DNA of 64,000 nucleotides from the NCBI GenBank assembly GCA_020073385.1, contig JAIQFH010000001.1:124001-188000 (forward strand). Direction: 5' to 3'. This document shows, in pieces, positions 62,046 through 64,000 of this stretch (positions within the stretch are counted from its first letter, which is position 1; each line of letters begins with the position of its first letter). The stretch is from Terriglobia bacterium. GTDB taxonomy: Bacteria; Acidobacteriota; Terriglobia; Terriglobales; Acidobacteriaceae. The position numbers and the translations under genes were made by a program. The notes below the pieces were generated by a model. It had not been told where the DNA came from. It saw only the letters and a list, made by a program, of their open reading frames with translations, and did no database searches.

Positions 62046-62975
62046 ATGGCAAAGCGGCCTCGCATCGCAGTGGTGGGTAGTGCAAACATCGACCTGACAA
62101 CGTTCGCGGACCGGTTTCCTAAACCCGGCGAAACCATATTCGGACAGAAGTTCGATCTGGGATTTGGCGGCAAGGGTGCAAATCAGGCCGTGGCAGCACG
62201 ACTTTGTGGGGCTGATGTGTTTATGATTGCGCGCGTGGGCAGCGATTTGTTTGGGCCGGCCACGATCGAGAACTTTCGCAAGCTGGGAATTGATCCCACT
62301 TATGTGAAGCAGGTCGAGGGGCTTTCGAGCGGAGTCGCTCCTATCTTTGTCGAGCCCAACGGACAGAATCGGATTCTGGTTGTGAAGGGGGCTAACGACG
62401 CCATTAAGCCCGTCGATGTGGACGACGCCGCTGAGGTGTTGATGTCTGTTGACTGCATCGTGCTGCAGTTCGAGATTCCGTTGGAGACGGTTTATTACAC
62501 GATCAGTTTTGCGCGCAAGCATGGAATCCGCTGCATCCTGAATCCCGCTCCGGCGCAACCGGTCGACATGGCGGCGCTCAAAGACCTGGACTACTTCGTT
62601 CCCAACGAGAGCGAGGCCGAATCTATCACAGGGATGGCGGTCAAGACGATAGAAGCGGCAAAGAAGTGTGCCGCGAAACTGGTTGAGGGCGGCATACGAC
62701 GCGTCATCATTACCCTAGGCGCGAACGGATCTCTGCTGGCAACTCGCGAAGGTACGGAGCATGTCGCGCCCTTTTCCGTAGAGAGCATTGACAGCACGGG
62801 CGCGGGAGACGCCTTCATCGGGAGTTTCGCCGTTTTTCTCGGGGAAGGTATGCCCGAGAAAGAAGCGGTGCGACGCGCGAATTTGTATGCTGGCCTTTCG
62901 ACGACCGGTGTCGGCACGCAGAAATCATTCTATGATCGCGCTCGCTTCGATGCCGAGTGGTCCACTCGTCGGTGA
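62046..62975 (+). CDS. rbsK: ribokinase
   Basis: 309 residues, PfkB family; makes ribose-5-phosphate from ribose and ATP. Motifs: VVGSANIDLTTFADRFPKPGETIFG (opening and ribose site), FGGKGANQAVAARLCGADVFMIARVG, the C-terminal DSTGAGDAFIGSFAVFL with the catalytic Asp, and NLYAGLSTTGVGTQKS. The ATG at 62046 gives the usual N-terminus; GGAG lies about 15 bases upstream. Its product feeds RpiA. Divergent from the transporter gene, so a shared promoter region lies at 61883-62045. Confidence 0.95.
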   Translation: MAKRPRIAVVGSANIDLTTFADRFPKPGETIFGQKFDLGFGGKGANQAVAARLCGADVFMIARVGSDLFGPATIENFRKLGIDPTYVKQVEGLSSGVAPIFVEPNGQNRILVVKGANDAIKPVDVDDAAEVLMSVDCIVLQFEIPLETVYYTISFARKHGIRCILNPAPAQPVDMAALKDLDYFVPNESEAESITGMAVKTIEAAKKCAAKLVEGGIRRVIITLGANGSLLATREGTEHVAPFSVESIDSTGAGDAFIGSFAVFLGEGMPEKEAVRRANLYAGLSTTGVGTQKSFYDRARFDAEWSTRR

Positions 62976-63061
62976 CAGGTCTTGCGTGGATTCGACCGTG
63001 CCGATGAGATGCTCTCACCAGGCAACGATCGCACGTGGCGCATGCATCTCCGCGAAATTTC

Positions 63062-63090
63062 TTGACTTACCCGTGAGCGGCGATTTATAA
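63062..63090 (+). promoter_or_regulatory. sigma-70-type promoter of the TonB receptor gene
   Basis: -35 TTGACT (63062-63067) and -10 TTATAA (63085-63090) are separated by exactly 17 bp, about 90 bp upstream of the start at 63180. Confidence 0.6.
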
Positions 63091-63179
63091 GCCGTGTCTG
63101 CGGTCGGGGACCCAAAATTCACAGGGGCAGCGGGAGTGTCATTGTTTCTTTGGGGCAGGCCGGCGAAAGGGGAACGTGA

Positions 63180-64000
63180 ATGTCGAGTAAGAAGGCGCTC
63201 TTGGCGGTGTGTTGTCTTGCACTTGTCGGTCTCTTAAGTCCGCTCGTGCATGGGCAGGCGACGGGGAGTTTTTCTGGAACGGTTTCCGACAAGGCTGGCG
63301 CCGTGATCTCCGGCGCGAATGTTCGGATTACGTCGCAGGGAACTGGACTGACCCGCGAAGCCAAGACGGATGACTCCGGTCACTACCTCATTCCGCTATT
63401 GCCGGTGGGTTTTTTCAGCATTCACGTCGAGGCCCAGGGATTCGCGCCCGCGGAGCAAAAAGATATCCGGCTGCAGGTAAATGAACAGCGTGAAGTAGAT
63501 TTCACAGTTCAACCGGCATCGGTCAGCACGAGCGTGGAGGTCAATGCGACGGAAGTCGTCGTCGAAACGACCAATGCCACGCTCGGGCAGGTGATCACCA
63601 GTGAGCAAGTCGCATCGCTCCCGCTCAATGGTCGTGAGTTTGTGCAGTTGGCAACGCTGACTCCAGGCACGACGCAGGAAACGAATCCCGGAAGTTTTTT
63701 CAATGGCGGTCCGAGCAGCGAAGTATCTGACCGCGGTACCTTTTCGCTTTCGGTAGGTGGATCGCGAGCACAGAGTACCGACTGGATCCTCGACGGCAAC
63801 GACGACAACGAACTCACGGCCGGCGGCATTGGCTTCAAGCCCTCAATCGATGCCATCCAGGAGTTTAAAGTTCTCAGCTACAACTACTCCGCTGAGTTCG
63901 GCACGCGTGCGGGCCCAACCGTTCTGGTAGCTACAAAATCCGGGACCAACCAACTGCACGGCTCTCTGTTTGAATTCTTCCGCAACACCAAACTTGACGC
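63180..64000 (+). CDS. Oar-like TonB-dependent receptor, 3' end outside window
   Basis: Open from the ATG at 63180 (AAGGGG upstream) to the window edge, 273 codons seen of an expected 1000 or more. A signal peptide (LLAVCCLALVGLLSPLVHGQ) is followed by a carboxypeptidase-regulatory-like beta domain (GSFSGTVSDKAGAVISGANVRITSQGTG, DDSGHYLIPLLPVGFFSIHVEA). The TonB plug region follows (GQVITSEQVASLPLNGREFVQLATLTPG, DGNDDNELTAGGIG, EFKVLSYNYSAEFGTRAGPTVLVATKSGTN). This architecture is highly expanded in Acidobacteriota. It is an outer-membrane protein; the ligand is unknown, though a role in nucleoside or sugar uptake is possible from position. Confidence 0.92.
   Translation, partial: MSSKKALLAVCCLALVGLLSPLVHGQATGSFSGTVSDKAGAVISGANVRITSQGTGLTREAKTDDSGHYLIPLLPVGFFSIHVEAQGFAPAEQKDIRLQVNEQREVDFTVQPASVSTSVEVNATEVVVETTNATLGQVITSEQVASLPLNGREFVQLATLTPGTTQETNPGSFFNGGPSSEVSDRGTFSLSVGGSRAQSTDWILDGNDDNELTAGGIGFKPSIDAIQEFKVLSYNYSAEFGTRAGPTVLVATKSGTNQLHGSLFEFFRNTKLD

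Noticed and set aside
61883..62173. N-terminal extension of the ureide-permease-like protein
   Set aside because: The extra 97 residues are antisense to the ribokinase start and have no membrane-protein character; the ATG at 61882 has a strong Shine-Dalgarno.

Overview
The window is 64 kb of high-GC bacterial chromosome. Gene content points to the phylum Acidobacteriota, near the Koribacter/Acidobacteriaceae group. This is an inference from an Oar-type TonB receptor with an N-terminal carboxypeptidase-like domain, secreted HEAT and TPR proteins, GH51 and GH29 glycosidases, PilZ proteins and many short palindromic intergenic repeats. No rRNA, CRISPR array, prophage or intact insertion sequence was seen. 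One tRNA (Leu, CAG) is present.

Layout. 1-7.9 kb: pyruvate:ferredoxin oxidoreductase (cut by the left edge), a di-haem cytochrome, a PilZ protein, a PstS-like binding protein, an NTF2-like protein, a 57-residue zinc-ribbon protein and an OsmC peroxidase. 8-14 kb: tRNA-Leu, a TPR membrane protein divergent from an Rrf2 regulator, an ArsR/AHSA1 pair and a GH51 arabinofuranosidase. 14.1-14.6 kb: a gene-free stretch that may be an untranslated RNA. 14.6-27.9 kb: ABC exporter with methyltransferase, lipoprotein, CRP/FNR regulator, HEAT protein, a two-component pair whose kinase has an ethylene-receptor-like membrane domain, GH29 fucosidase, DUF302, DUF202, rpiA, a PilZ-TonB fusion and a LuxR-type regulator with a pseudo-receiver.

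28.4-41.8 kb: an exopolysaccharide locus. It encodes an outer-membrane export protein, a chain-length regulator, a CpsD-like protein without a Walker A motif, a WcaJ-type initiating transferase, a Wzy/WaaL-like protein, a GT4 transferase, a protein with two tandem GT4 domains, and the four dTDP-L-rhamnose genes rfbBACD. No flippase was found.

41.8-48.8 kb: a kynurenine-pathway operon for tryptophan breakdown to 2-aminomuconate and on to 4-oxalocrotonate. It holds 2-aminomuconate semialdehyde dehydrogenase, 2-aminomuconate deaminase, 3-hydroxyanthranilate dioxygenase, a fused ACMS decarboxylase/tryptophan 2,3-dioxygenase, kynurenine 3-monooxygenase and kynureninase. Only the formamidase step is missing. 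The fusion is the most unusual gene in the window.

48.9-63 kb: a diguanylate cyclase and pyrR, followed by a nucleoside-catabolism region. deoC, a two-domain ALDH16 and a second ALDH run one way; cdd, pyrimidine-nucleoside phosphorylase, a CNT transporter and a secreted nucleoside hydrolase run the other. A ureide-permease-like transporter diverges from ribokinase. The window ends inside the Oar-type TonB receptor.

A shared CRP-type operator (GTGA-N6-TCAC) lies upstream of both the pyruvate:ferredoxin oxidoreductase gene and the CRP/FNR-family gene. This suggests that the regulator controls itself and pyruvate metabolism.
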